Part shown: positions 16,533 to 24,573 of the stretch, piece by piece | Layout: each line of letters begins with the position of its first letter | Numbering within the stretch: the first letter of the stretch is position 1 | Source of the DNA: JAHEAO01 sp942492375 | GTDB lineage: Bacteria > Pseudomonadota > Alphaproteobacteria > Rhodobacterales > Rhodobacteraceae | Length of the DNA stretch: 64,000 nt | Assembly: GCA_942492375.1 (NCBI GenBank) | Contig: CALOEL010000014.1 | Location: 682,001-746,000 of the forward strand | Direction of reading: 5' to 3' | Program-made: the position numbers and the translations under genes | The notes under the pieces: generated by a model | What the model was told of the DNA's origin: nothing | Database searches by the model: none | The model's input: only the letters and a program-made list of their open reading frames with translations

Positions 16533-17354
16533 CTAGTCGTGCTCGCCCGGCTCTCCGCAACGGCTCTCCGGCGTCGTCGCCCCGATGCCGGCCTCTTCGA
16601 TCTCCTTGGTGCGGCGCCAGAAGACGTCGTGCAGCCTGGCCATCGACCCGGGCGCCGCCTGACGCACCACCGCCATCCGATCGGCAAAATCCGCTATGTC
16701 GGGAAACGCGCCGCCTTGCCTGTCCTTGGGGGCCAGCATCTTCAGGCCGGAACATTGGTGGCAGATGCCTTGCTTGTTGACCAGTGCGCAGAGGCCGGCA
16801 AATTTCTCGGTCATCGCGGTGCGGGCGGCGGCCAGCCGGTGCCTGAACACGGAATCCGAGATGCCCAGGACATTCGATGCCTCGCGCGCGGACAGTTCCA
16901 TCACATCGCGCAGAACAAGGGCCGCCTGTTCGTCGGGCGGCAGGGAGCGCCCGACACAGGCAAAGCAATAGGCGATATGCTCCTGCACTTCGAAAGCGAA
17001 ATCAGGCGAGGAGGCCGTCGCGATCACTTCGCCCGACAGGCTCTCTGACTCTGCGCACAGGTTGGCATAAGCCACTTGCGCCTCGGTGCGCCACCGTTTC
17101 TGCTGCCGCAGATGGTCCACGGCGCACCGGGTCACGATGGAGGACAGCCATGTCGTGAAGGCCGCCCTTTCCTGAAAGTCCCCGATCCCTTGCCACGCCC
17201 TGACCAGCGCATCCTGCAAGACCTCCTCGGAATCCTCGGGGTGGCCGATCAACCGGCGCGCGATCCGCCTGAGCCGGGGCAGGTCTTCGGCGACCAGTGC
17301 CGAAAAGGCCGCCTTGTCACCGCCCTTGGCCTTTGCAATCAGATCATCCGTCAT
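16533..17354 (-). CDS. ECF-type RNA polymerase sigma factor with Cys-containing C-terminal extension
   Basis: This 273-aa sigma-70 family protein has region 2 (LIGHPEDSEEVLQDALVRAWQ, DFQERAAFTTWL) and region 4 (LPPDEQAALVLRDVMELS, ASNVLGISDSVFRHRL). The ATG at 17354 has GGGGGAAGGG ahead of it; the longer frame to 17474 would overlap the upstream gene. About 80 residues beyond region 4 hold a Cys cluster (GLCALVNKQGICHQCSG), which could bind metal or sense redox. No anti-sigma gene is adjacent; the upstream co-oriented gene is a glutathione S-transferase, 37 bases away. A thiol-stress role is inference. Confidence 0.82.
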   Translation of the reverse strand: MTDDLIAKAKGGDKAAFSALVAEDLPRLRRIARRLIGHPEDSEEVLQDALVRAWQGIGDFQERAAFTTWLSSIVTRCAVDHLRQQKRWRTEAQVAYANLCAESESLSGEVIATASSPDFAFEVQEHIAYCFACVGRSLPPDEQAALVLRDVMELSAREASNVLGISDSVFRHRLAAARTAMTEKFAGLCALVNKQGICHQCSGLKMLAPKDRQGGAFPDIADFADRMAVVRQAAPGSMARLHDVFWRRTKEIEEAGIGATTPESRCGEPGEHD

Positions 17355-17391
17355 GGTCGCCCTTCCCCCTGCAAGCGATGACCGTCGGCCA

Positions 17392-17973
17392 TCAGCCCGC
17401 GGCATCCACATAACTGCGCCGCGCGGTGATGGCGGAAAACCAGCGCCGCAGCGCCTTTCGGTCCTGAAAGACATGCGCGTCGCCGCATTCCTTGAGGTGA
17501 TGCCCCAGCATCGGTGCGAATGTCAGATCAGCGGCGGCGCAGTTCGGCGATGCCACGAATTCCTGGTTCCGCAGGCAGGTGTCCAGCCAGTCGAGCACCC
17601 GGGCGACCTTCGCCATATCCGCGAGATCCGGGCCGTTCTCGGACTGTGCGGTAAAGACCAGTGGCCGATAGGCATAATCGACAGCGACGCTCAGCGCGGT
17701 TAGGGTCCGGACCCGCAGCATGGGATCGACGGGGATCAGCGGGTCATCTGGACGCATCCGGTCGAGAAAGGCGATGATCGCCACGGTCTCGAAGACGGTC
17801 ACATCGCCACAGGTCAGGACCGGCATCTTGCCGAACGGATGCAGGGCGAAATGCTCGGGCTCGCCAAAGGCGAGCGGGGCGAGGTCGTGGTCGATGCCCT
17901 TCTCGATGCAGGCCATGCGCGCGGTGCGCACATAGGTGGACGGCGCAAAGCCATGTATGGTTACTTCAGTCAT
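17392..17973 (-). CDS. glutathione S-transferase family protein
   Basis: This 193-aa protein has an N-terminal thioredoxin-like domain (FAPSTYVRTARMACIEKGI; GKMPVLTCGDVTVFET with the cis-Pro and the glutathione gamma-glutamyl contact E-T) and a helical C-terminal domain containing AAADLTFAPM. It conjugates or otherwise uses glutathione; the substrate is unknown. It lies just upstream of the Cys-tailed sigma factor in the same direction, so they probably share a transcript. Confidence 0.88.
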   Translation of the reverse strand: MTEVTIHGFAPSTYVRTARMACIEKGIDHDLAPLAFGEPEHFALHPFGKMPVLTCGDVTVFETVAIIAFLDRMRPDDPLIPVDPMLRVRTLTALSVAVDYAYRPLVFTAQSENGPDLADMAKVARVLDWLDTCLRNQEFVASPNCAAADLTFAPMLGHHLKECGDAHVFQDRKALRRWFSAITARRSYVDAAG

Positions 17974-18079
17974 TCGATGCTCTCCTTGCCGGGTTCAAGG
18001 AGTTAGACGGGTCTTGAACAGAATTCCGCCAAAGCATTGATAAGGCGCGCGTTTGGCGGCAGCGTCAACATATCGCGGG

Positions 18080-20056
18080 TCAGTCAAGGCCCAGCTTTCC
18101 GGCGGCGTGTCGGAAGACGGCCTCGGCGTCGGCAGCAAACTTGAATGCATGCAAAAATTCGTCGAACCGGTATCCCGGCCGCGCGCGCCGGATCGACGCG
18201 GCGATGACCCGCGCTTCCTCGATGCGGCCGGCAAGGGCAAGGCAGAACGCCGCGATCTGCTGGATCAGGATATGCGCGTTGGGGCGCGCAGCGGCTTTCA
18301 GCGCCGCCTCGGCGGCCTCGTCGTATTGACCGAGGCGCACGAATGCCATCGCCTTGGCGCCCAGCATGCCGAACAGGAGCGGGTCGAACGGGCTGAGCTG
18401 GCGCGAGAGATCGGCGGACCCGAGAGCCTCGGCGGGATCGCCGGACTGCGACTGCACGAAGGCCAAAGCGTAATGGCCCATGGCGAAATTCGCGCTGAGA
18501 TCCACCGCCTGATGCAGTTCGTCTATCGCCTGACGTTCGTCGCGGCGCAGCCAGAGCGCGCGGCCCATCGCCCAATGCGCAGAGGGGTCGTGGTCGTCGG
18601 CCATCAGCGCGCGGCCGGCCGCGTCGAAGGCAAGGTCGGCTTCGGCGCGGCGGTCCTCCCAGCCTTGGAAGGCGTTCTGCCAATGCGTGAAGGAGAGTCC
18701 CGAATAGGCGCGAGAGAAGGTCGGATCGGCCTCGATGGATCTGCGGAAGAAGTGCTGCGCCTGCCGGTTGTCATCGCGGGTGAAGCGGTGCATATGCCAC
18801 AGCCCGCGGTGATGGGCCTCCCAGGCGTTCAGCGAGTCCGGCGGCTTGAGGATCGCCTTGTTCTTCTCGGCCGCCTCGACCTCGCTGGCGATGGCCGAGA
18901 CGATCATGTCGCCGATCCGGTCGAGAATCTCGAAGGCCTCTGTTTCCGGCTCTTCGTAGGCGTCGGACCAGACGATGCGGGCGGTCCGTGCATCCGCGAG
19001 TTCCACATCGACGATGATGCTTCCGCCGCGCCGCCGCACGGTGCCGCTGGCGACGTAGTCGACGTTCAGCTGCCGCGCCGCCTCCTCGGGGCTTGTCCCG
19101 CGCTCGGCCAGGGCGAAGACCGACCCCTGGGCGATCACGAAGAGCGAGCGCAGCTTTGCGAGCCGGGTGATGATGTCGCGGGTCAGGCCGCCGCCAAGGC
19201 CGGAATGGCCGGGATCGATGTCGGCTTCGCCGAACGGCATCACCGCCAGCGAGGTGCGGAACGGCCATTGGTCCGGGACGTGGGCGGGTAGAGGGTCCGG
19301 CTCGGCGGGCATTGCCGGTGCGGCACGCAGCACGCGCAAGGCCAGCCGCAGGGGCGCGGGATCCAGATTCTCGGCTTCGAAGAGGCGCAGCGCGGAGGCA
19401 AGGTGGCGTTCGGCCTCGATGGGACTGGACGCGGCCATCAGCGCGCGGTGGGCGCGCGGCTCGAACGGCGCCAGGGCGACCCATCGTTCCGCCAGCAGCC
19501 GCGCCTCGGGATCATCCGTCGGAAGCCGCCCGATCAACTGATGGAGAATCGCGGCATGACAACTGCGGAAATGGGCGCGCTGCGTCATCAGCCAGTGGTC
19601 GAGCTGCGGGCTGCGGTTAAGGTCCAGCCCCTCGGCCAGATCGCCGGCGAAAAGGTCGGCGATCCGGCGCAGCTCTGCCGCCGCCGCCGTGTCCAAACCG
19701 GTCCGCATGACGCTTTCGATCTGGACCGCATCGACCTCTGCATCGCTCAGGTCGAGGCTGACCATGTCATCCTCGGTCACGACCCTTTGCCGTTCGGGCC
19801 GGTCCAGGACCGCTCTCAGCTTGCTGAGATACCAGCGCAGCTCGCCTCGCGGATCGCTTGCGACATCGCCCAGAAGATCGCAGAGGCGGCTGCGGCCGAC
19901 GGGGCGGGCAGCGATGGCGAGGTAAACAAGCAGCGCGCGCAACTTGCGTGACTGCGGCAGATCTACAGGGCCGTCATCCTGCAATACCTGCAGACGGCCC
20001 AGCATCCGGATCGCAAGCCGGGCGGCGGTCTCGGTGGCTGGGCCTGACGTTTCCAT
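18080..20056 (-). CDS. SARP/BTAD-type transcriptional regulator with TPR repeats (1)
   Basis: This protein of about 658 aa starts with an OmpR-like winged helix (RKLRALLVYLAIAARPVGRSRL) followed by a BTAD-type helical region, to about residue 235. Next comes a TolB/FlgO-like domain (SLAVMPFGEAD, DYVASGTVRRRGG; about 265-400). At least five TPR-like repeats follow to the end. Such proteins act as cytoplasmic activators. A GTG at 20068 is possible, but the ATG at 20056 has GTGGA upstream. It is divergent from the cupin-cysK-decarboxylase operon, its likely target. It resembles the regulator at 24574-26433 in domain order. Confidence 0.8.
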   Translation of the reverse strand: METSGPATETAARLAIRMLGRLQVLQDDGPVDLPQSRKLRALLVYLAIAARPVGRSRLCDLLGDVASDPRGELRWYLSKLRAVLDRPERQRVVTEDDMVSLDLSDAEVDAVQIESVMRTGLDTAAAAELRRIADLFAGDLAEGLDLNRSPQLDHWLMTQRAHFRSCHAAILHQLIGRLPTDDPEARLLAERWVALAPFEPRAHRALMAASSPIEAERHLASALRLFEAENLDPAPLRLALRVLRAAPAMPAEPDPLPAHVPDQWPFRTSLAVMPFGEADIDPGHSGLGGGLTRDIITRLAKLRSLFVIAQGSVFALAERGTSPEEAARQLNVDYVASGTVRRRGGSIIVDVELADARTARIVWSDAYEEPETEAFEILDRIGDMIVSAIASEVEAAEKNKAILKPPDSLNAWEAHHRGLWHMHRFTRDDNRQAQHFFRRSIEADPTFSRAYSGLSFTHWQNAFQGWEDRRAEADLAFDAAGRALMADDHDPSAHWAMGRALWLRRDERQAIDELHQAVDLSANFAMGHYALAFVQSQSGDPAEALGSADLSRQLSPFDPLLFGMLGAKAMAFVRLGQYDEAAEAALKAAARPNAHILIQQIAAFCLALAGRIEEARVIAASIRRARPGYRFDEFLHAFKFAADAEAVFRHAAGKLGLD

Positions 20057-20118
20057 GCGGATTTCCACGGCGGCTTCAACGCTAGCGCCTGCAAATGGTT
20101 CGTAGTGTTGCCATCAAC

Positions 20119-20136
20119 CGGAACCATCCGGTTCCG
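20119..20136. promoter_or_regulatory. inverted repeat in the divergent SARP-cupin control region
   Basis: CGGAACC (20119-20125) and GGTTCCG (20130-20136) form a perfect 7-bp inverted repeat with 4 bases between. It lies in the 145-bp gap between the SARP regulator and the cupin gene and is a candidate regulator site. Confidence 0.35.
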
Positions 20137-20201
20137 TGCGACCTGCGAAAGAGCAGATCACGCCAAGCGGTACGGCCTACTCACTATGAAGGAAAGTACA
20201 G

Positions 20202-20702
20202 ATGAAACGAGTTTTCTTCAATCCGGTTGTGGCATTGGCGGCGCTCGGAGTTGTGGCCGCCGTCGCGATGTCGGGGCCGATCATCGCGCATGCCGGAGAG
20301 ATCCATCACAAGGTCGTGCCGTCGAACGAGGTCGAGTTCAAGCCCGGTCCGGCGACGCTTCCGGCCGGCGCGCAGTTCGCGGTGCTGCATGGCAGCCCGT
20401 CCGAGAAGGGGCCCTTCGTGATGCGGCTGAAATTGCCGGCGGGCTATGTCATTCCTCCGCATTTCCACCCCGAGGAGGAGCATGTTACGGTGATTTCGGG
20501 CGGTTTCGGCGTCGGGGCCGGCAAGGTTCACGACAAGTCCGCCGCCCCGATCCTGGCTGCCGGCAGCTTCGTGCAGCTTCCGACCGGCATGGCGCATTTC
20601 GCCTGGACCGAGGAGGAAACGGTGGTGCAGATCAATGCGATCGGACCGTTCGGCATCACCTATGTCAACCCTGCCGACGATCCCCGCCCCAAGACCAACT
20701 GA
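20202..20702 (+). CDS. periplasmic cupin-domain protein
   Basis: This 166-aa protein has a signal peptide of about 31 residues (VAMSGPIIAHA, then GEIHHK). Its single cupin barrel keeps the metal ligands: HFHPEEEH in motif 1 and LPTGMAH in motif 2. It therefore probably binds a metal in the periplasm. Its catalytic role is unknown; many such proteins are ChrR-like sensors or isomerase-like enzymes. It opens the plus-strand operon with the cysK homologue and decarboxylase, 55 bases before the next gene. Confidence 0.82.
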   Translation: MKRVFFNPVVALAALGVVAAVAMSGPIIAHAGEIHHKVVPSNEVEFKPGPATLPAGAQFAVLHGSPSEKGPFVMRLKLPAGYVIPPHFHPEEEHVTVISGGFGVGAGKVHDKSAAPILAAGSFVQLPTGMAHFAWTEEETVVQINAIGPFGITYVNPADDPRPKTN

Positions 20703-20757
20703 TCACCTTATTGCCGGCTCCTTCGGGGGCCGGCAGCAACAACGACAGGAAGAGATC

Positions 20758-21843
20758 ATGAAACAGACAAATAGCATCCGCACCACGAAGGGCCGGGGGC
20801 GCCTGTTCGACAGCGTCCTGGACACGATCGGCGACACGCCGACGATCCGGATCAACAATCTCGGCGCCGGCCAGTCGACGATCTACGTCAAGGCCGAGTT
20901 CTTCAACCCTGCCGGTTCGGTCAAGGACCGGCTGGCGCTGAACATCATCGAGGATGCCGAGCGGCGCGGCCTGCTGAAGCCGGGTCAGACCGTGGTCGAG
21001 GCCACCAGCGGCAATACCGGCATCGGGCTGGCGATCGTCTGCGCGCAGAAGGGCTATCCGCTGGTGGTGACGATGGCCGACAGTTTCTCGGTCGAGCGGC
21101 GCAAGCTGATGCGCATGCTGGGCGCGAAGGTGGTGCTGACGCCGCGGGCCGAAAAGGGTTACGGGATGTATCGCAAGGCGGCCGAGCTTGCCGAGACCAA
21201 CGGCTGGTTCCTTGCCCGGCAGTTCGAGACCGCGGCCAATGCCGATATCCATGCCGCCACGACGGCGCGGGAGATACTTGGGGATTTCGACGGCCAGAGG
21301 CTGGATTATTTCGTGACCGGCTATGGCACCGGCGGCACCGTGACCGGCGTCGGCCGGGTGCTGCGCAAGGAAAGCCCCGAGACACGGATCGTGCTGGTCG
21401 AGCCCGCCAATGCGGCGCTGCTGTCGAGCGGTATCGTGCAGCAGCGCGACAGCGACGGCGCACCCGCCGCGGGACATTCGGCCTTCGAGCCGCACCCGAT
21501 CCAGGGCTGGACGCCCGACTTCATCCCGCTGGTGCTGCAGGAGGCGACCGACGCGGGTCTCTATGACGAGGTGATCAAGGTTTCGGGTCCGGACGGGATC
21601 AAATGGGCGCGGGAACTTGCAAGCCGGGAAGGCATCTTCTGCGGCATCTCGGCTGGCGCCACCTTCGCCGTCGCCCGTCAGATTGCCGAGAGGGCGCCGG
21701 CGGGATCGACGATCCTCTGCATGCTGCCCGATACCGGCGAACGCTATCTTTCGACGCCGCTTTTCGAGGGCATCGCCGAAGAGATGGACGATGAGGAATG
21801 GGCGCTGTCGCGCTCGACCCCCGGCGCCCGCTTCGCGGCCTGA
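20758..21843 (+). CDS. cysteine synthase family protein (CysK-like)
   Basis: This 361-aa PLP enzyme of the beta-replacement family carries the Schiff-base Lys in NPAGSVKDR, the PLP-phosphate loop GYGTGGTVTGVG, the substrate loop EATSGNTGIG and GISAGA. A cysteine synthase makes cysteine from O-acetylserine and sulfide. It is longer than standard CysK (about 310 aa), with an N-terminal tail of about 20 residues and a C-terminal LFEGIAEEMDDEEWAL extension. The start at 20758 has AGGAAGAG upstream; the frame to 20635 overlaps the cupin gene. It is coupled to a PLP decarboxylase only 3 bases downstream, so a specialised role (for example cysteate or another beta-substituted alanine) is likely. Confidence 0.85.
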   Translation: MKQTNSIRTTKGRGRLFDSVLDTIGDTPTIRINNLGAGQSTIYVKAEFFNPAGSVKDRLALNIIEDAERRGLLKPGQTVVEATSGNTGIGLAIVCAQKGYPLVVTMADSFSVERRKLMRMLGAKVVLTPRAEKGYGMYRKAAELAETNGWFLARQFETAANADIHAATTAREILGDFDGQRLDYFVTGYGTGGTVTGVGRVLRKESPETRIVLVEPANAALLSSGIVQQRDSDGAPAAGHSAFEPHPIQGWTPDFIPLVLQEATDAGLYDEVIKVSGPDGIKWARELASREGIFCGISAGATFAVARQIAERAPAGSTILCMLPDTGERYLSTPLFEGIAEEMDDEEWALSRSTPGARFAA

Positions 21844-21846
21844 GCG

Positions 21847-23331
21847 ATGGGTGTTGCAGAGCTTCCCGCCCTGGAGGACACGCTCGACCCCGACGATTGG
21901 GCCGGGGCCGAGCGCATCGTCGGGGCGATCGTCAGGGACTCGGTCCGCCACCTGGCGACGGTGCGCGCGCGTCCCGTCTGGCAGGCGATGCCACAGGCCG
22001 TGCGACAGGGTTTCGAGACGCCCGCGCCGGTTGGTCCGACACCGCTGGACGACGTGGTCCGCGAGGTGCAGGAGACGATCATGCGCTACCCGATGGGCAA
22101 CACGCATCCGCGCTTCTGGGCCTGGTTCATGGGGTCGGGCAGCCTGACCGGCGCGCTGGCCGAGTTCCTTGCCGCGATCCAGGGGTCGAATGTGGGCGGC
22201 GGCGATCATGCAGCCGCCCTTGTCGATGGCCAGGTGGTGGCATGGCTGCGTGACATGGTCGGGATGCCCGCTACGGCGGCCGGCACGCTGGTCAGCGGCG
22301 GCTCTGCCGCGAACCTTGTCGGACTGACCGTGGCGCGCAATGCGATGGCCGGGATCGACGTGCGCGAGGACGGCGTCGCAGCGATGCCGGCGCCGTTGCG
22401 GTTCTATGCCTCGGACCAGGTGCATAGCTGCCACCGGAAGGCGGTGGAGGCGCTGGGTCTTGGCAATCGGGCCTTGCGCCGTGTCCCCAGCGATGCGGCT
22501 TTTCGCATCGACCTTGCCGCCCTGCGCGCCGCCATTGCCGAGGATCGCGCCGCTGGCTTCCGCCCGGCCTGCCTCATCGCCAATGCCGGCGCCGTCAATA
22601 CCGGCGCAATCGACGATATCGGGGCGCTGGCCGATCTTGCCGAAGTCGAGGGGCTTTGGCTGCATGTCGATGGCTGCATCGGTGCGCTGCTTGCCATCGC
22701 GCCGGGGAACGCGCATCGCGTCGCCGGCATGTCCCGCGCCGACTCGGTCGCGCTTGATCCGCACAAATGGCTGCACGCGCCCTTCGGCATCGGCTGTGCG
22801 GTGATCCGCGACGGCGCATTGCTGCGGCAGAGCTATGCCACGATGCCGGAATATCTGGAGACCGCGCCGCGCGGCCTTGCCGCCGGACCCTGGCTGCATC
22901 AATACGGCCCCGAGACCTCGCGATGCTTTCGCGCGCTGAAGGTCTGGATGATGCTGAAAGAGCACGGGCTTGCCCGCTTCGGTCGGCTCATCGACCAGAA
23001 TGTCGCCCAGGCGCGGCATCTGGCCGATCTGGTGCGGAAGCACCCGCGTCTGCATCTGGCCGCGCCGCAGGTCATCGACATCGTCTGCTTCCGCTATGAT
23101 CCGGGCGGCCTGGACGAGCCGGCGCGGAAGGCGCTGAACGTCGAGATCATGTTGCGGCTTCAGGACAGCGGGGTCGCGGCGATCACCGACACGACGCTGA
23201 AAGGAGAGCACTGCCTGCGCGTGGCGATCTGCAACCATCGCACCCGGTCCGAGGATCTGGACCTGCTGGCGGACGAGGTCCTGCGGCTGGGAGATCTGGT
23301 GTTGGCGGAACGGCAGGACCCGCCCGGTTAG
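21847..23331 (+). CDS. group II PLP-dependent amino acid decarboxylase
   Basis: This 494-aa enzyme belongs to the DDC/GAD/HDC/cysteine-sulfinate decarboxylase family. Visible are the PLP-stacking His region YASDQVHSCHRKA, the aspartate in HVDGCIGA and the Schiff-base Lys in LDPHKWLHAPF. It removes CO2 from an amino acid to give an amine. It starts 3 bases after the cysK-like stop without a good ribosome site of its own, indicating translational coupling, so the substrate is plausibly the product of that enzyme. Aromatic amino acid decarboxylation cannot be excluded. It converges on the hydrolase gene with 13 bases between. Confidence 0.85.
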   Translation: MGVAELPALEDTLDPDDWAGAERIVGAIVRDSVRHLATVRARPVWQAMPQAVRQGFETPAPVGPTPLDDVVREVQETIMRYPMGNTHPRFWAWFMGSGSLTGALAEFLAAIQGSNVGGGDHAAALVDGQVVAWLRDMVGMPATAAGTLVSGGSAANLVGLTVARNAMAGIDVREDGVAAMPAPLRFYASDQVHSCHRKAVEALGLGNRALRRVPSDAAFRIDLAALRAAIAEDRAAGFRPACLIANAGAVNTGAIDDIGALADLAEVEGLWLHVDGCIGALLAIAPGNAHRVAGMSRADSVALDPHKWLHAPFGIGCAVIRDGALLRQSYATMPEYLETAPRGLAAGPWLHQYGPETSRCFRALKVWMMLKEHGLARFGRLIDQNVAQARHLADLVRKHPRLHLAAPQVIDIVCFRYDPGGLDEPARKALNVEIMLRLQDSGVAAITDTTLKGEHCLRVAICNHRTRSEDLDLLADEVLRLGDLVLAERQDPPG

Positions 23332-23344
23332 GCGAATCCTGACT

Positions 23345-24160
23345 TCATGCCAGCACGGGCCGCATCAGCCGGGCCACCTGTTCCGGATGGGTCAGCGGAC
23401 CCATATGGCCGGCGCCGTGAAGCGTGATCAGCTCGGCACCGGGCAGCCAGTGGGCCAACGCCCCGGTCAGGATGCGTGCCGGGAGGGGCGCATGTTCGCC
23501 GACCAGAAGCCGGACCGAGGGGGAAGCGGCGGCGGCATAGGCCTCCGGCGCCGTCGTGTCGGCGAACAGCGCGTCAAAGACCCGCGCGCCATAGGGCTGC
23601 TGCCGCAGCAGCGCCTCCTGTAGCTTCGGGCCGAGGGCCGACCAGGCGCCTCGGCCGTTCCAGTAGTCGGTCGACACTGCCGCGGCCTTGCGCATAGCGC
23701 CGGCTGCGACGTAGCTGCGGACCAGGGTCATCACGCTCTCAAGCTCCCGCCGCGCCGCGTCGCCCGCCGCGCCGAGGCGCGACAGAAGATGGAAGGGCGT
23801 CGGTTCGTAGAGCGCGAGCGAGGCGATCCGCACTTGCCGCCGCGCCGCGATCCAGAGCGCGATGGTGCCGCCGTAGGAATGGCCGACCAGATGCACCGGC
23901 CCGGCATGGGCGTCGATCACCGACAGGATCGGCGCGGCCTCGTCGGCCAGCCGGAACGGCCGCGCCCCGGTCCAGGACGGGCCTTTGGGTGCGCCATAGA
24001 GGGACGGGGCCCATAACCGGGTTTCCCGGCCGAGCCGGGCCGAAAGCGGCCGCCACTGTCCGGGCGTTCCGCCAGAGCAGTGCAGCGCGATGACCAGCGG
24101 GCGGGCGATGGCAAGGGGCAGGTCCGGCGCGGCGGCGCGCCGTTCGATCAGATCTTCCAT
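23345..24160 (-). CDS. alpha/beta hydrolase
   Basis: This 271-aa alpha/beta-hydrolase-fold protein has its nucleophile elbow GHSYGG (VHLVGHSYGGTIALW), a candidate acid region near LLVGEHAP, and the catalytic His in LHGAGHMGPLTHP. The oxyanion-hole segment LHCSGGTPGQW is typical of small esterases and lactonases. The frame extends to 24280, but the ATG at 24160 fits the fold. Its start overlaps the 3' end of the upstream DUF1127 gene by 13 bases. Substrate unknown. Confidence 0.82.
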   Translation of the reverse strand: MEDLIERRAAAPDLPLAIARPLVIALHCSGGTPGQWRPLSARLGRETRLWAPSLYGAPKGPSWTGARPFRLADEAAPILSVIDAHAGPVHLVGHSYGGTIALWIAARRQVRIASLALYEPTPFHLLSRLGAAGDAARRELESVMTLVRSYVAAGAMRKAAAVSTDYWNGRGAWSALGPKLQEALLRQQPYGARVFDALFADTTAPEAYAAAASPSVRLLVGEHAPLPARILTGALAHWLPGAELITLHGAGHMGPLTHPEQVARLMRPVLA

Positions 24161-24399
24161 GACGGATCCGGTCGGCCCCTGCCGGTCCTGCGGAGTTCGG
24201 CGACCAGGGCGGGGATGTCGCCCCGCGAGACGCCGATGTCGCGCAGGATGTGGTCGGGGAGTTCCCTTAGCTCCCTGCAATTCCGGCGATATGCAAGCCG
24301 CTCACGGCGTCGGTCGAAGAACGCCGCGAGAAACCCGGCCAGCGCCCAAGGCCCGACCCGGGCCTTCGTGATCCTGTCTGCATTCAGAGTGATAGACAT
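24148..24399 (-). CDS. DUF1127 protein (1)
   Basis: This 83-aa protein has the C-terminal DUF1127 (YjiS-like) motif RRNCRELRELPDHILRDIGV. The ATG at 24399 is chosen because AGGA and GGAG lie just upstream. DUF1127 proteins are small, basic, often stress-induced, and some bind RNA; the precise role is unknown. It lies downstream of the second SARP-TPR regulator in the same direction and overlaps the alpha/beta hydrolase start. Confidence 0.82.
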   Translation of the reverse strand: MSITLNADRITKARVGPWALAGFLAAFFDRRRERLAYRRNCRELRELPDHILRDIGVSRGDIPALVAELRRTGRGRPDPSWKI

Positions 24400-24573
24400 T
24401 TCCTGATCTCCAGAACATTCGAACGCACCTGTCGTGCGCGGTCCTGTCATCGACCTCTGCCGTTTGAGAGATCATGGAAACCGCTGAGGAATTCGCCGGC
24501 CGAAAGCGTGGAAACGCGACCCGGCTCTTGTTCTGGATGGCCGCTGAGCCGCGCTGCACGAGCGCGGGCCGTC

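Noticed and set aside
16364..16687. C-terminal extension-like frame after the sigma factor
   Set aside because: The 50 residues beyond the sigma stop read fairly well, but they have no start of their own and overlap the sigma gene in another frame.
20665..23238. 857-codon open frame on the minus strand
   Set aside because: It is antisense to cysK and the decarboxylase, both of which have clear family motifs. The frame has no recognisable domain and results from high GC.
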